64,000 nt of DNA from Streptococcus oralis (GTDB lineage: Bacteria; Bacillota; Bacilli; Lactobacillales; Streptococcaceae). This document shows positions 26,073 through 36,928 of this stretch, one piece after another; positions within the stretch are counted from its first letter, which is position 1; each line of letters starts with the position of its first letter. Made by a program: the position numbers and the translations under genes. Location: positions 1,585,501 through 1,649,500 of the forward strand of contig NZ_CP046524.1 in the NCBI RefSeq assembly GCF_021497945.1. The letters run 5' to 3'. Under the pieces are notes generated by a model, which saw nothing but the letters and a program-made list of their open reading frames with translations, had not been told where the DNA came from and did no database searches.

Positions 26073-28034
26073 TTATTTGATATGATTTTCAAACTCTTTT
26101 TGGCTCTTTTCAATAGCCTTTTTACTTTCTGCTTCCCACTTAGCCTTGGCTTCGTCAAATTGTTTCTTGGTAACAGGGTCTTTTTGCAGTCTCATGTACT
26201 TATAATTATTTCCGTCACCCTTGATACCCACTAGGGAGTAGGCACGTGTAAACGGAGTTACTTTGGTTACAGAGGCTGTACCACCATTTGACATAGCAGA
26301 CATGACTAGAGAATTGTCAATCATCCAAGCTTGGGCTTCAGCGTATTTTTCATAACGCTTAGCGACATCTTTGTTCTCGGCATCTGCTTCTTTCAGGAGT
26401 TGTGTATAGGTATCGAGCCCCAAACTCTTGATGAGCTCTTGGTCTTCCTTGGCATCAAGGCCAAAAATCTTGAGATAGAAGCCGGTTTCAGCATTGAAGG
26501 GATCTAGATAAGTTGATGGATCCTGGTAATCACCAACCCAACCATCAAAGTTTAGATCGTAGTCACGAGCTGCTGGATTTGGCGCTAGGAAGGCAACATT
26601 TCCAAAGTCATCTGTAGAAAGCTGTTGAACATCAATGACGATATTGTCAGAACCTAGTACTGTTTCAAGGGTTTGTTTAACCGAGTTCATACCAGAAACC
26701 GCATTTTTATTTGTCTGATCAACAGGGACATCCAAATGGATTGGGAAAGTCACGTCTTGAGCTTCCAATTCCTTTTTAGCTTCCGCAAATTTTGCTTGGG
26801 CCTTTTCCTTGTTAAAGTAAGCATCTTGAGCGTCTGCCAAATTGATACCTGACCACTCAGTTCCGTAGTTCACAAGCTTAGAAGCTGTTACTTCTCCAAA
26901 GGTCTTATCTCCCACCTGAACAAATGTTGGGGGAACCAGAGTATTACGAAGGGTTTTGCTCGCTGCTTCTTCACCGTTAGATTGAGCAGAGTAGGCTGTT
27001 CGATCAATACCAAAGTTGATAGCCTGACGGAAATTTTTATTTAAGATAGCTGTTTGAGCTGATTTCTTTTGTTCGTCCGTTGTTTTAGCGGTATGATTAT
27101 AGGTTTTGCGGTTGACGTTAAAGTTAAAGTACCAAGATGTCTTGTCTTGTAAGCTATAGACAATATTGTCTTGGTATTTTTCTTTTGTCTTGGCATAGTT
27201 CGAACTATTTGGATAGACTCCTGCAATCGAGTAAGCACCACTTTCAAAGTTTCGAATCGTCATCTCCTGATCTGACCCATCAAAGTAGGCTAACTTAACT
27301 TTTTCAATAGTTACTTTATCATGGTCATAATAGTGTGGATTCTTCACATACTCGATTGAAGATTTTGATGTGAAATCTTTTAACAGATACGGGCCATTAT
27401 AAAGGATACTGTCTGGTGTCAAGGTACCAAAGTCTTTATCCTTTGATTTCAAAAACTCTTCGTTGACTGGGAAAAGAATACTATTGGTTGTCTTTGAATT
27501 CCAATACGGTTCTGGTCGAGTCAAAGTGTACTCGACTGTGTAGTCATCCAAGGCTTTGACCCCAACAGTTGAAAAGTCATTAGTCACACCCGTCACATAG
27601 TCATTCAATCCCTTGATTGAATTTTGGATCAGATCCATAGCTTGCCCCTTGTTGTCCGCAGCATACTTGATCCCAGTGACAAAATCCTGAGCTTTGACTG
27701 AAGCATATTCCTCACCATCAGCCGTATACCACTTGGCATCTTTTCTAAGCTTGTAGGTATAGGTCAAACCATCTGATGAAACAGACCAGTCTTCCGCTAG
27801 AGCTGGCACGAGGTTCCCATAGCTATCATTTTCTAGCAGACCATCTACGAGATTGGTAATAACGGCAGTGTTATCTGCATAATAATCTAGAAGATAGTTG
27901 AAAGTTGTTGGATTCGCACTAAATGTTGATGAATAAGTGCTAGTATTTGTGTTGAACTGTCCACATGCCGAAAGCAAAATCCCTGTCGCTAAGACAAGAC
28001 CTGTCCCGATTAGTCTTTTTTTCATTTTCATCAT
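26073..28034 (-). CDS. AliB-like oligopeptide-binding lipoprotein (aliD type)
   Basis: This 653-residue SBP family 5 lipoprotein has a signal ending LLSAC (lipidated C24). It aligns along its length with AliA and AliB but is clearly distinct (for example SANPTTFNYLLDYYADNT at the mature N-terminus). It corresponds to one of the two AliB-like proteins found in the dexB-aliA interval of non-encapsulated pneumococci. By position (wzg-proximal) I take it as aliD-like, but the C/D choice is tentative. It should feed short peptides to Ami and may sense specific peptides. ATGs at 28034 and 28031 share a GAGGAG ribosome site. It has its own promoter and terminator. Confidence 0.88.
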   Translation of the reverse strand: MMKMKKRLIGTGLVLATGILLSACGQFNTNTSTYSSTFSANPTTFNYLLDYYADNTAVITNLVDGLLENDSYGNLVPALAEDWSVSSDGLTYTYKLRKDAKWYTADGEEYASVKAQDFVTGIKYAADNKGQAMDLIQNSIKGLNDYVTGVTNDFSTVGVKALDDYTVEYTLTRPEPYWNSKTTNSILFPVNEEFLKSKDKDFGTLTPDSILYNGPYLLKDFTSKSSIEYVKNPHYYDHDKVTIEKVKLAYFDGSDQEMTIRNFESGAYSIAGVYPNSSNYAKTKEKYQDNIVYSLQDKTSWYFNFNVNRKTYNHTAKTTDEQKKSAQTAILNKNFRQAINFGIDRTAYSAQSNGEEAASKTLRNTLVPPTFVQVGDKTFGEVTASKLVNYGTEWSGINLADAQDAYFNKEKAQAKFAEAKKELEAQDVTFPIHLDVPVDQTNKNAVSGMNSVKQTLETVLGSDNIVIDVQQLSTDDFGNVAFLAPNPAARDYDLNFDGWVGDYQDPSTYLDPFNAETGFYLKIFGLDAKEDQELIKSLGLDTYTQLLKEADAENKDVAKRYEKYAEAQAWMIDNSLVMSAMSNGGTASVTKVTPFTRAYSLVGIKGDGNNYKYMRLQKDPVTKKQFDEAKAKWEAESKKAIEKSQKEFENHIK

Positions 28035-28080
28035 CTACTCCTCAATTACTCCTCAATGTTACGTTTTATAACATAACCGT

Positions 28081-28109
28081 ATTTTATCAAATTTATTCAA
28101 AAATGTAAA
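28081..28109 (-). promoter_or_regulatory. Promoter of the aliD-like gene
   Basis: Minus strand TTTACA (28104-28109), 17-bp spacer, TAAAAT (28081-28086) preceded by TG one base upstream. The element ATTGAGGAGTA is duplicated in the leader before the ATG. Confidence 0.6.
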
Positions 28110-28138
28110 GTTACTGCTTTTATTACAACTGGTGTCTC

Positions 28139-28178
28139 AAAACAAAAAGGAAGTACAGTTTTTCTGCAACTTCCTTTT
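28139..28178 (-). terminator. Terminator of the aliC-like gene
   Basis: Minus strand AAGGAAGTTGCAG pairs with CTGTACTTCCTT across a short A-rich loop and is followed by TTTGTTTTG. It isolates the two AliB-like genes transcriptionally. Confidence 0.75.
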
Positions 28179-28189
28179 CTGTTTATAAA

Positions 28190-30157
28190 TTACTTGACGT
28201 GTTTTTCAAGTTCTTTTTGGTATTTGGCATTTGTTTCGATTTTTTCTTGTTGCCATTTCTTGAAGGCTTCTTCGTATTCTTTTGCAGTCACGACGTCATT
28301 TTGCAATTCCAAACCTTTGAACACAAATGGGTCTCCCTTGATTCCGACTTGAGAGTATGCTTTTGTGAATGGTACAGTTCGGCTAACAGTTGGAGAACCA
28401 CCTGAAGAAGCAACTGGAATCAAGAGCGAGCTATCAGACACCCAAGCTTGAGCTTTAGCGTATTTTTCGTAACGCTTATTGAGGTCGCTGGTTTCAGCTG
28501 CAGCATCATCCAAGAGTTTCTTGTATTCGTCCAGTCCAACTTGAGCCATCACTTCTGGATCTTTTCCGCGAGTGATTCCCAAGTGTTTAAGAGCAGAACC
28601 CTTCTTAGCATCAAGAATATTTAGGTAGGTAGCTGGGTCTTGATAGTCGGGTCCCCAACCAGTTCCATTCAAGTCGTAGTCTTTTTGTGCTGGAACCTTA
28701 GCTTGAGACGTAATGCTCATTTTTTCATTATCTGTCATTTGAAGGACATCGACAATGACATTCTCTGTACCAAGTGTTGACTCGATAGACTGCTTGAGTG
28801 AGTTGGTTTGTTGAACGGCAATGACATCCGTTTGTTCAACTGGAACATCCAAACGAATTGGGAAGGTGACACCCTTGGCCTGCAATTCTGCTTTAGCTTT
28901 CGCAAAAGCTGCCTTGGCTTTTTCAGGACTGTAAATCGTATCCTTGCCATCTGTAAGGGCTACATCTTTCCACTGGTCTCCATATGAAACAAGCTCTGCC
29001 TGCGCCAACTCTCCAAAAGTTTTTTCTCCTACTTGAACGTAGTCATGAGGTACTAGGCTATTACGGATAATCTTGTCCGCACCTTCTTCACCATTCAACT
29101 GAGCAGTGTAAGAGTGACGGTCAAGGGCAAAGTTCAGTGCCTGACGGAAGTTCTTGTTGAGAAGAGCTTCTTTTGTTGATGTTTTTTGAGCCTCGTCTGT
29201 TTTAGCTGTTTTATTGTAAGACTGGCGGTTTACGTTAACAGTGAGGTAGTAGCTTGTCGCTTCTTGTGGACTGTAGACAATCTTATCGCCGTACTCTTTT
29301 TTAGTTGATTCAAAGTTTGAGCTTGTTGGGAACAGACGAGCTGTTGTATAGGCACCTTGTGTAAAGCTACGAATCAAGGATTCTTGGTCGGAACCATCAT
29401 AGAAGGTTAGTTTGATGTTGTCAATCTTAACATTGTCCTTGTCCCAGTAGTTTGGATTCTTTTCATATTCGATGACTGATTTTGAAGTCAAGGATTTCAA
29501 AAGGTAAGGACCGTTATAAAGGATGCTTGATGGTGTTGGCGCACCGTAGTCGCTCCCTTTAGAATTCAAGAATTCTTCATTAACTGGAAGCATGGTAGCA
29601 GTTGTGACTTTAGAGTTCCAGAAGCTTTCTGGTTTGTTAAGCGTGTATTCAACCGTGTAATCATCAACAGCCTTGACTCCTACAGTAGAAAAGTCATTGC
29701 TTTCTCCACTGATGTAGGCAGCCAAACCTTTGATAGAGTCTTGAAGGAGGGATAAGCCGTCTGATTTACCGTCAGCTGCGTGTTTCAGACCTGTAACAAA
29801 GTCTTGAGCCTTGACTTCAGCGTATTCTTCTCCCTCAGAAGTATACCATTTCACACCCTTACGAAGTTTGTAGGTATAGGTCAATCCATCTTTAGAAACG
29901 GACCAGTCTTCTGCAAGCGACGGAATCAAGTTCCCGTATTTATCATTTTCCAAGAGGCCATCGACAACGTTGGCTATAACGTCAGAAGTTGAGCTCTTGC
30001 TCGTCACGCTGTAGTCCAAAGATGATGGATCTATTGCATAGACATAAGAAAATGTCTTGGGAGCATCAGCCTTTTTTTCGCTTTGCCCACAAGCGGTTAA
30101 CAGAAGGGCCGCACTCAAAACAGCACCTGCTCCTAAGAGCCACTTTTTCGATCTCAT
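28190..30157 (-). CDS. AliB-like oligopeptide-binding lipoprotein (aliC type)
   Basis: The open frame extends to 30190, but the ATG at 30157 gives MRSKKWLL, a proper lipoprotein signal (LLTAC, lipidated C23), and has AAGGAG seven bases upstream. This start gives 655 residues. It is an SBP family 5 peptide-binding protein, close to AliA in the first 100 residues (GLLENDKYGN, AEDWSVSKDGLTYTYKLRK) and more divergent after. It lies next to dexB, as aliC does in non-encapsulated pneumococci, hence the tentative name. In pneumococcus such proteins bind specific peptides and influence colonisation. It has its own promoter with a CodY-like box. Confidence 0.88.
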   Translation of the reverse strand: MRSKKWLLGAGAVLSAALLLTACGQSEKKADAPKTFSYVYAIDPSSLDYSVTSKSSTSDVIANVVDGLLENDKYGNLIPSLAEDWSVSKDGLTYTYKLRKGVKWYTSEGEEYAEVKAQDFVTGLKHAADGKSDGLSLLQDSIKGLAAYISGESNDFSTVGVKAVDDYTVEYTLNKPESFWNSKVTTATMLPVNEEFLNSKGSDYGAPTPSSILYNGPYLLKSLTSKSVIEYEKNPNYWDKDNVKIDNIKLTFYDGSDQESLIRSFTQGAYTTARLFPTSSNFESTKKEYGDKIVYSPQEATSYYLTVNVNRQSYNKTAKTDEAQKTSTKEALLNKNFRQALNFALDRHSYTAQLNGEEGADKIIRNSLVPHDYVQVGEKTFGELAQAELVSYGDQWKDVALTDGKDTIYSPEKAKAAFAKAKAELQAKGVTFPIRLDVPVEQTDVIAVQQTNSLKQSIESTLGTENVIVDVLQMTDNEKMSITSQAKVPAQKDYDLNGTGWGPDYQDPATYLNILDAKKGSALKHLGITRGKDPEVMAQVGLDEYKKLLDDAAAETSDLNKRYEKYAKAQAWVSDSSLLIPVASSGGSPTVSRTVPFTKAYSQVGIKGDPFVFKGLELQNDVVTAKEYEEAFKKWQQEKIETNAKYQKELEKHVK

Positions 30158-30188
30158 AAGTAATCTCCTTAAAGATAGTATTTTCACC

Positions 30189-30216
30189 ATTATACCCTAT
30201 TTTTTTATAAAAGCAA
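30189..30216 (-). promoter_or_regulatory. Promoter of the aliC-like gene
   Basis: Minus strand TTGCTT (30211-30216), 16-bp spacer, perfect TATAAT (30189-30194), 32 nt upstream of the chosen ATG. Confidence 0.75.
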
Positions 30217-30229
30217 GGACTTTCGGATG

Positions 30230-30244
30230 ATTTTTTAGAAAATT
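30230..30244. promoter_or_regulatory. CodY-like box upstream of the aliC-like gene
   Basis: The plus strand reads ATTTTTTAGAAAATT, matching 13 of 15 positions of the palindromic CodY consensus. It lies 13 nt upstream of the -35 hexamer. Confidence 0.45.
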
Positions 30245-30283
30245 CTAACAAATATTTTTTAAAGATTTTTCTATACAATTTTT

Positions 30284-30317
30284 AGTAAAAAACCTCAAGC
30301 TTTTGAAGCTTGAGGTT
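30284..30317 (-). terminator. dexB terminator
   Basis: Minus strand CCTCAAGCTT and AAGCTTGAGG form a perfect 10-bp stem followed by TTTTTT, just after the dexB stop. Confidence 0.9.
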
Positions 30318-30325
30318 CTCTCATT

Positions 30326-31945
<1,620 letters not shown>

Positions 31946-31970
31946 TCATTATTTTAATAATCTATAGTCT

Positions 31971-31999
31971 ATGATAGCGCTTTTTTTAACTTAGTGCAA
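31971..31999 (-). promoter_or_regulatory. dexB promoter
   Basis: Minus strand TTGCAC (31994-31999), 17-bp spacer, TATCAT (31971-31976). Confidence 0.7.
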
Positions 32000-32008
32000 G
32001 CGTTTGCC
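31995..32008. promoter_or_regulatory. cre-like operator overlapping the dexB -35
   Basis: TGCAAGCGTTTGCC matches TGNAANCGNTNNCA except for the last base and contains a near-perfect GCAAGCGTTTGC palindrome. It overlaps the dexB -35 hexamer, a position compatible with CcpA repression. Confidence 0.55.
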
Positions 32009-32088
32009 TAATCTTTTTGATTTCTTTTTTGACTCCGTAGTTTCCTATCTTCCAATTTTTTATTATAATAGAGGTCAGAGGTAAAAAA

Positions 32089-33573
32089 ATGAAAAAACAA
32101 GCTTTTAGTTCTGAACAATATTTGAATCTACAACGCGACCATATCTTGGAGCGCATTAACCAATTTGACGGCAAGCTTTACCTAGAGTTTGGTGGCAAAA
32201 TGTTAGAAGATTTCCACGCTGCTCGTGTCCTTCCTGGTTATGAGCCTGACAACAAAATCAAGCTCTTGCAAGAATTGAAAGAGCAGGTTGAGGTTGTGAT
32301 TGCTATTAACGCTAGCAATATCGAGCATTCTAAAGCACGTGGCGACCTAGGCATTTCTTATGACCAAGAAGTTCTTCGCTTGATTGACAAATTCAATGAG
32401 CTGGGAATTTTTGTTGGTTCGGTTGTCATCACACAATACGCTGGCCAACCTGCTGCAGATGCCTTCCGCAACCAGTTAGATAAAAACGGGATTGATTCCT
32501 ATCTTCATTATCCAATCAAAGGATACCCGACGGATATGGACCACATCATTTCTCCAGAAGGTATGGGGAAAAACGACTACATCAAAACCAGTCGCAACTT
32601 GATTGTCGTAACGGCTCCTGGACCTGGTTCTGGAAAATTGGCTACTTGTATGTCCAATATGTACCATGACCAACTCAATGGCATCAAGTCTGGTTACGCT
32701 AAGTTTGAAACCTTCCCAGTTTGGAACCTGCCCCTTCATCACCCTGTCAACTTGGCCTATGAGGCTGCCACAGCAGACCTTGATGATGTCAACATGATAG
32801 ATCCTTTCCATCTCCAAACCTATGGAGAAACCACTGTCAACTACAACCGTGATATCGAAATTTTCCCAGTGCTCAAACGTATGTTGGAACGCATTCTCGG
32901 TGAATCTCCATACGCTTCACCAACAGACATGGGTGTCAACATGGTTGGCTTCGCTATTACAGATAATGGGGCTGCTATCGAAGCTTCTAAACAAGAAATC
33001 ATCCGTCGCTACTATCAAACTGTTCTTGATTTTAAAGCTGAAAAAGTCGGAGAAACTGCTGTCAAGAAGATTGAACTTCTCATGAACGACCTCGGCATCA
33101 CACCTGCAGACCGTAAGGTTGCTGTCGCTGCACGCCAAAAAGCAGAAGAAACTGGTGGCCCTGCCCTAGCCCTTGAATTGCCAAATGGGGAAATCGTAAC
33201 TGGTAAAAACTCTGAACTCTTTGGCCCTACAGCAGCTGCCTTGATCAACGCCATCAAGAAATCTGCTGATATTGCTAAAGAAGTAAAACTAATCGAACCC
33301 GAAGTTGTTAAGCCAATCCAAGGTCTTAAAATCAACCATCTAGGTAGCCGTAATCCGCGCCTGCATTCAAATGAAATTTTGATTGCTCTCGCTATCACCG
33401 CTATGGAAAATCCTGACGCTGCGCGTGCCATGGAGGAACTTGGTAATCTCAAAGGAAGCGAAGCCCACTCAACCATCATTTTGACCGATGAAGACAAGAA
33501 TGTCCTTCGCAAGCTAGGCATCAACGTGACCTTTGACCCATTCTACCAATACGATCGCTTGTATCGCAAATAA
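32089..33573 (+). CDS. DUF1846 family protein
   Basis: This 494-residue cytoplasmic protein is a full-length DUF1846 member. It is conserved next to dexB in pneumococcus (SP_0341). Features include the [23 protein letters not shown] and [17 protein letters not shown] stretches, the latter a P-loop-like glycine-rich segment. Structures of the family show a multi-domain fold, but I know no firmly assigned reaction. It has a perfect TATAAT at 32064-32069, a GAGGTCAGAGG-type ribosome site, and a strong terminator after it. Confidence 0.88.
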   Translation: MKKQAFSSEQYLNLQRDHILERINQFDGKLYLEFGGKMLEDFHAARVLPGYEPDNKIKLLQELKEQVEVVIAINASNIEHSKARGDLGISYDQEVLRLIDKFNELGIFVGSVVITQYAGQPAADAFRNQLDKNGIDSYLHYPIKGYPTDMDHIISPEGMGKNDYIKTSRNLIVVTAPGPGSGKLATCMSNMYHDQLNGIKSGYAKFETFPVWNLPLHHPVNLAYEAATADLDDVNMIDPFHLQTYGETTVNYNRDIEIFPVLKRMLERILGESPYASPTDMGVNMVGFAITDNGAAIEASKQEIIRRYYQTVLDFKAEKVGETAVKKIELLMNDLGITPADRKVAVAARQKAEETGGPALALELPNGEIVTGKNSELFGPTAAALINAIKKSADIAKEVKLIEPEVVKPIQGLKINHLGSRNPRLHSNEILIALAITAMENPDAARAMEELGNLKGSEAHSTIILTDEDKNVLRKLGINVTFDPFYQYDRLYRK

Positions 33574-33642
33574 ATAAACAAGGCTGGACAAAAACTCCAT
33601 TTGAGAGAAAAATCCAGTAAATCTTTACATAATAAAAAAATC

Positions 33643-33687
33643 AAACGCATAATATCAAGTCTTTTGGACACTTGGTATTATGCGTTT
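33643..33687. terminator. Long bidirectional hairpin terminator
   Basis: Two 18-bp arms (33643-33660 and 33670-33687) pair with a single G-U, a 9-nt loop and flanking A and T runs. It lies between the converging DUF1846 and histidine kinase genes and can stop both. The stem is longer than normal for a terminator. Confidence 0.8.
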
Positions 33688-33707
33688 TTATGATTTTCCA
33701 TTCTCAT

Positions 33708-34739
33708 TTATTTCAATGAAATTGTCAACTCGACACAGGCTCCTCCTTGGTCTGGATTGAGCAGGGTCAGACGACCACCGTGCAAGAGAGCTACCTGTTT
33801 AGAAAAGGCTAAGCCGATTCCATGATGGGGATTAGCTGAATTGCGGCTTTGGTCACTCTGATAAAAGAGCTGTTCCGCTCCCGGCAGCATCTCCTCTGAA
33901 AATGCAGGGCCATTGTTCCAGATAGCAAAAACCAACTGGTCCTGCTGAACTGATACCATCAGCTTCACTTCCTTTTGGTCCTGATTAGCATGTTCAAGCG
34001 CATTCAGTAAAATATTGAGCAAAGCTCGCTTGAGATAATCCAAATGAATCGACAAAATCAGACTAAGGTCACAATCTTCTTGGAGATAAAAACGATAGCT
34101 TTCCTGTTTGCTGAACAGTGCCCAGTCTTCCTGGAGATAAGCCCAAAAGTCCCCTAAGGAAAGCTGACTGAACTGATTAGAATCAATCTGAAAAGTTTTA
34201 GCGTAATCAATCAAAGATCCACAATACTCTTCCATCTTGTGACTGGCCTGCAAAATCTCAGCAGCATAGTCTACCTGTGGCTGGCTCAACTGCGTCAATT
34301 CCAAGAGCTCAGCATTCCCCTTAATCACAGTTAGGGGTGTCTTCAAATCGTGCGATGTCGCTGATAGCTGTAAAATCAACTCCTGATTATGCTGCTGCTC
34401 TTTTTCTAGAAGACGAACATTTTCTTGGTGGCTGCTCCGTAAATCGCTATAGACTTCGAGCATTTCCTCGATCCGAAAAAGCTGGCTTTGGTTTTCTTCT
34501 AAAAGCTTCTTGCTCGTTAGCATTTTTATTTCCCTGTCGATTTTTCGGAGCAATTTCAAAATATGATAAAAAGTAATCAGCAGCAAGCTCCCTGCCCAAA
34601 AGAACAAGGTGAAAAGAACGTGATCACTTCCTTGCGTAAATTCATAGCCTATAAGCACAAAAATCAAAACATGGAAAAAGACGATTTTTAAACTGGTTGT
34701 CCAGACTAGGCTTTTGAAATTTCGGGTTCTAATTGCCAT
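33708..34739 (-). CDS. Sensor histidine kinase of an ABC-linked two-component system
   Basis: This 343-residue kinase has two membrane helices (about 15-33 and 42-62) with a tiny outer loop, a coiled linker to about 120, and a HisKA domain with phospho-acceptor H130 in SATSHDLKTPL. A C-terminal ATPase domain follows with LLNILLNALEHA (N box), AIWNNGPAF (G1) and HGIGLAFSK (G2). The near absence of a sensor domain resembles intramembrane-sensing kinases that detect drug stress through partner ABC transporters. The gene overlaps the response regulator by 34 nt. Stimulus unknown. Confidence 0.9.
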   Translation of the reverse strand: MAIRTRNFKSLVWTTSLKIVFFHVLIFVLIGYEFTQGSDHVLFTLFFWAGSLLLITFYHILKLLRKIDREIKMLTSKKLLEENQSQLFRIEEMLEVYSDLRSSHQENVRLLEKEQQHNQELILQLSATSHDLKTPLTVIKGNAELLELTQLSQPQVDYAAEILQASHKMEEYCGSLIDYAKTFQIDSNQFSQLSLGDFWAYLQEDWALFSKQESYRFYLQEDCDLSLILSIHLDYLKRALLNILLNALEHANQDQKEVKLMVSVQQDQLVFAIWNNGPAFSEEMLPGAEQLFYQSDQSRNSANPHHGIGLAFSKQVALLHGGRLTLLNPDQGGACVELTISLK

Positions 34740-35404
34740 CTATAGCCTACTCCTCTCACTGTTGCGATTGCTTGCAGCCCTTCTTGTTTGCATTTTTGAC
34801 GAATCTGATATACGTATTCTGAAATGGAGCGAAGCTGTGTTTCTGAGCTTTCTGGATAAAGCAAGGTATGCAAGCGTTCAGCTGAAAAGGTCTGCTTGGG
34901 ATTGCTAGCTAGTAAATGTAGCAACTTAAACTCTCGCTCTGAAAATTTCAAGACTTTACCAAAACAGGCAACTTCATAGCGATCCGGATAAAATTGACAA
35001 GAAGAAATTTCAGAATATCGCTCCTCACGTCTTTCCTCCCGCCGAAGATGAGCTCTGACACGCGCCAGAAATTCTTTGGTCCCAAAAGGCTTGACAATAT
35101 AATCATCTGCTCCACGAAAGAGTCCCACCACCTTATCCGCCTCCAATTCCTTAGCCGTCAGAAAGATGATTGGACACGAAAGATGAGGACGAATGTAGGA
35201 ACACAACTCAAAACCATTAACAGGCTCCATCATCACATCCAACAGAATCAAGTCATATCCGACAAAATGCGTCAGCTCTAGCTCTTCTATCCGATCAAGC
35301 GTCGTCACATCATAAGCATCGAGCTCTAGGACGTTTTTCACCAGCTTCAAAATGCTCCGGTCGTCATCAACCACCAAAATACGATACTGTCTCATGAGTT
35401 CCAT
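34706..35404 (-). CDS. OmpR/PhoB-type response regulator
   Basis: This 232-residue regulator has a receiver domain (residues 8-118) with VVDDD acidic cluster, phospho-acceptor D56 in LILLDVMME and K in KPFG. A winged-helix DNA-binding domain follows (about 135-225, ending VRGVGYRW). Such regulators bind direct repeats with an 11-bp period, and exactly such a repeat sits at the operon promoter (37678-37697). It is cotranscribed with the exporter and the kinase. Confidence 0.92.
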   Translation of the reverse strand: MELMRQYRILVVDDDRSILKLVKNVLELDAYDVTTLDRIEELELTHFVGYDLILLDVMMEPVNGFELCSYIRPHLSCPIIFLTAKELEADKVVGLFRGADDYIVKPFGTKEFLARVRAHLRREERREERYSEISSCQFYPDRYEVACFGKVLKFSEREFKLLHLLASNPKQTFSAERLHTLLYPESSETQLRSISEYVYQIRQKCKQEGLQAIATVRGVGYRWQLEPEISKA

Positions 35405-35416
35405 TATAGCATACCT

Positions 35417-36139
35417 CTAGCGAACATCTCGTTTCAAGGTTAAAAATATAGCAGAGCTCCAAACTAAAGCTAACCATAACAGCTGTATTCCCAGCCCTGA
35501 TAGATCTATTAACTGCTGAAGCCCTTCATACTCAAAAAGATTTAGGGTAGCCAGATCGGGCAGGTACTTTGCCTCCTTGATGAACGTTGCCAATAAACGG
35601 CTGAGACCAATCAAGAGAGGAAAGAGCACCGACACTGGCACAACCCAAGATTGAAATAGCAAAGCGAGGCCGGCAGCTAAAAAAGCCAGAAAAAGATTGC
35701 TAAAAAGACCAAAAGAGCTGTAATAAAGGAATTTCCCCAGCAAGGACCAGCTAAAGTCTAGGTCAAAACGAGCCAGCATAACAAAAAAACAGCTGCCTAT
35801 CATGATACTGTAGAGAACCAAGAGCAGCAAGGCCAGAAAAAGGAATTTCCCAGCCAACCAAGCCTTTCTATTTGATACGGTTAGAAAATTCGTTCGCATC
35901 CCTGACTTGACAAACTCCTGAGCAAAATAGAGCGAAGTAAAGATGACGATGACAGGCTGCGCCAGATAGAGGGCATGCAAAGTCTCGCTCAGCGCTTTCG
36001 TCTGGCCAACTGCTGTCTGACTATAGTCAAGATTCATCAGAAAAAATGGAACGACTACCAGAACCACCAAGGCTGCACCAAGAGCGAGATAGTAAGAACG
36101 GAACTTAATCCATTCACTTCTAAGCAGAGCTTTTATCAT
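35417..36139 (-). CDS. ABC-2 type exporter permease, second subunit
   Basis: The frame is open to 36208, but the ATG at 36139 (MIKALLRSEWIKFRS) overlaps the upstream stop by one base and gives a 240-residue protein with the usual SEWIKFRS amphipathic start. Six hydrophobic segments follow. It pairs with the permease at 36139-36927 and the ATPase at 36929-37636. The substrate is unknown. Linkage to a short-sensor kinase suggests defence against membrane-active peptides. Confidence 0.85.
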   Translation of the reverse strand: MIKALLRSEWIKFRSYYLALGAALVVLVVVPFFLMNLDYSQTAVGQTKALSETLHALYLAQPVIVIFTSLYFAQEFVKSGMRTNFLTVSNRKAWLAGKFLFLALLLLVLYSIMIGSCFFVMLARFDLDFSWSLLGKFLYYSSFGLFSNLFLAFLAAGLALLFQSWVVPVSVLFPLLIGLSRLLATFIKEAKYLPDLATLNLFEYEGLQQLIDLSGLGIQLLWLALVWSSAIFLTLKRDVR

Positions 36140-36927
36140 CAGTATCGCCCTCCTAAATCCGTCTTCAAAAAGCGCAGAGAAGCCATGCCGCCGATGACTA
36201 GCAACCATGCACCAAGTATCAACAGCCCTTGCAAGGGATTGTTAGCATATTGGGAAGTTGGCGTTGCAGCAAACAACTCTCCTGCTGGCTGTGGCAAATA
36301 AGTCCCCCAACTCGTGTGAGCTGCCAGGTAGTTTCCCAGATTATAGATCTGTGGTACGAGAAAAAGCAGAGGAACTAGCATGGTCCGAGCCAATAAACCT
36401 AACAAAAACGAAAGGATTCCCAATAAGGTCAGAGATAAGGTTTTCCACAAAATCAAACTCCAAGCTGCCTGATTGAGCAGAATCGGATCAAGTCCTTCCT
36501 TTCCTAAAGCGAGATGCATGACCATATAACTAAAGTAGATTGATAAAAAGCTAGTGGCAAGAGAAAAGCAAGTAAAGGTCATGAGTTTCCCCACAAGCAA
36601 CTTCAGGCGGTTATTACAGGTCAAGAGACTGGTTCTCAAGCTATGAGACTGAAATTCCATAGCTCCCAAAATTCCAGCTAAAATGACCAAAACCATGACC
36701 GCCATAGAAGCCCCGTTGAGACCTAGATATTCCAGCGGATCAATGGCGTTTATCAGATTAGGAACCGTCTCAGGCGTAGCATCCAAGCCGATAGACAGAT
36801 ACTGTCGGCCCTCCAACCAGGATACGACAGGCACCAATAGCAGCATGAAGGCCACACTCACTTTGAAAGCCTTGATTGAGCGGATTTTCAACCATTCTGA
36901 ATGCAATAAAGACATCGCTTCTTTCAT
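36139..36927 (-). CDS. ABC-2 type exporter permease, first subunit
   Basis: This 262-residue protein begins with LLHSEWLKIRSIKAFK, an amphipathic segment, followed by six membrane helices of the ABC-2 family. It lies 1 nt after the ATPase gene and shares the SEW-K-RS start with the next permease, suggesting the two form a heterodimer. No substrate can be read from the sequence. Confidence 0.85.
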   Translation of the reverse strand: MKEAMSLLHSEWLKIRSIKAFKVSVAFMLLLVPVVSWLEGRQYLSIGLDATPETVPNLINAIDPLEYLGLNGASMAVMVLVILAGILGAMEFQSHSLRTSLLTCNNRLKLLVGKLMTFTCFSLATSFLSIYFSYMVMHLALGKEGLDPILLNQAAWSLILWKTLSLTLLGILSFLLGLLARTMLVPLLFLVPQIYNLGNYLAAHTSWGTYLPQPAGELFAATPTSQYANNPLQGLLILGAWLLVIGGMASLRFLKTDLGGRY

Positions 36928-36928
36928 C

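Noticed and set aside
33015-33524. 169-codon minus-strand frame opposite the DUF1846 gene
   Set aside because: Antisense shadow of a conserved coding sequence with no independent support.
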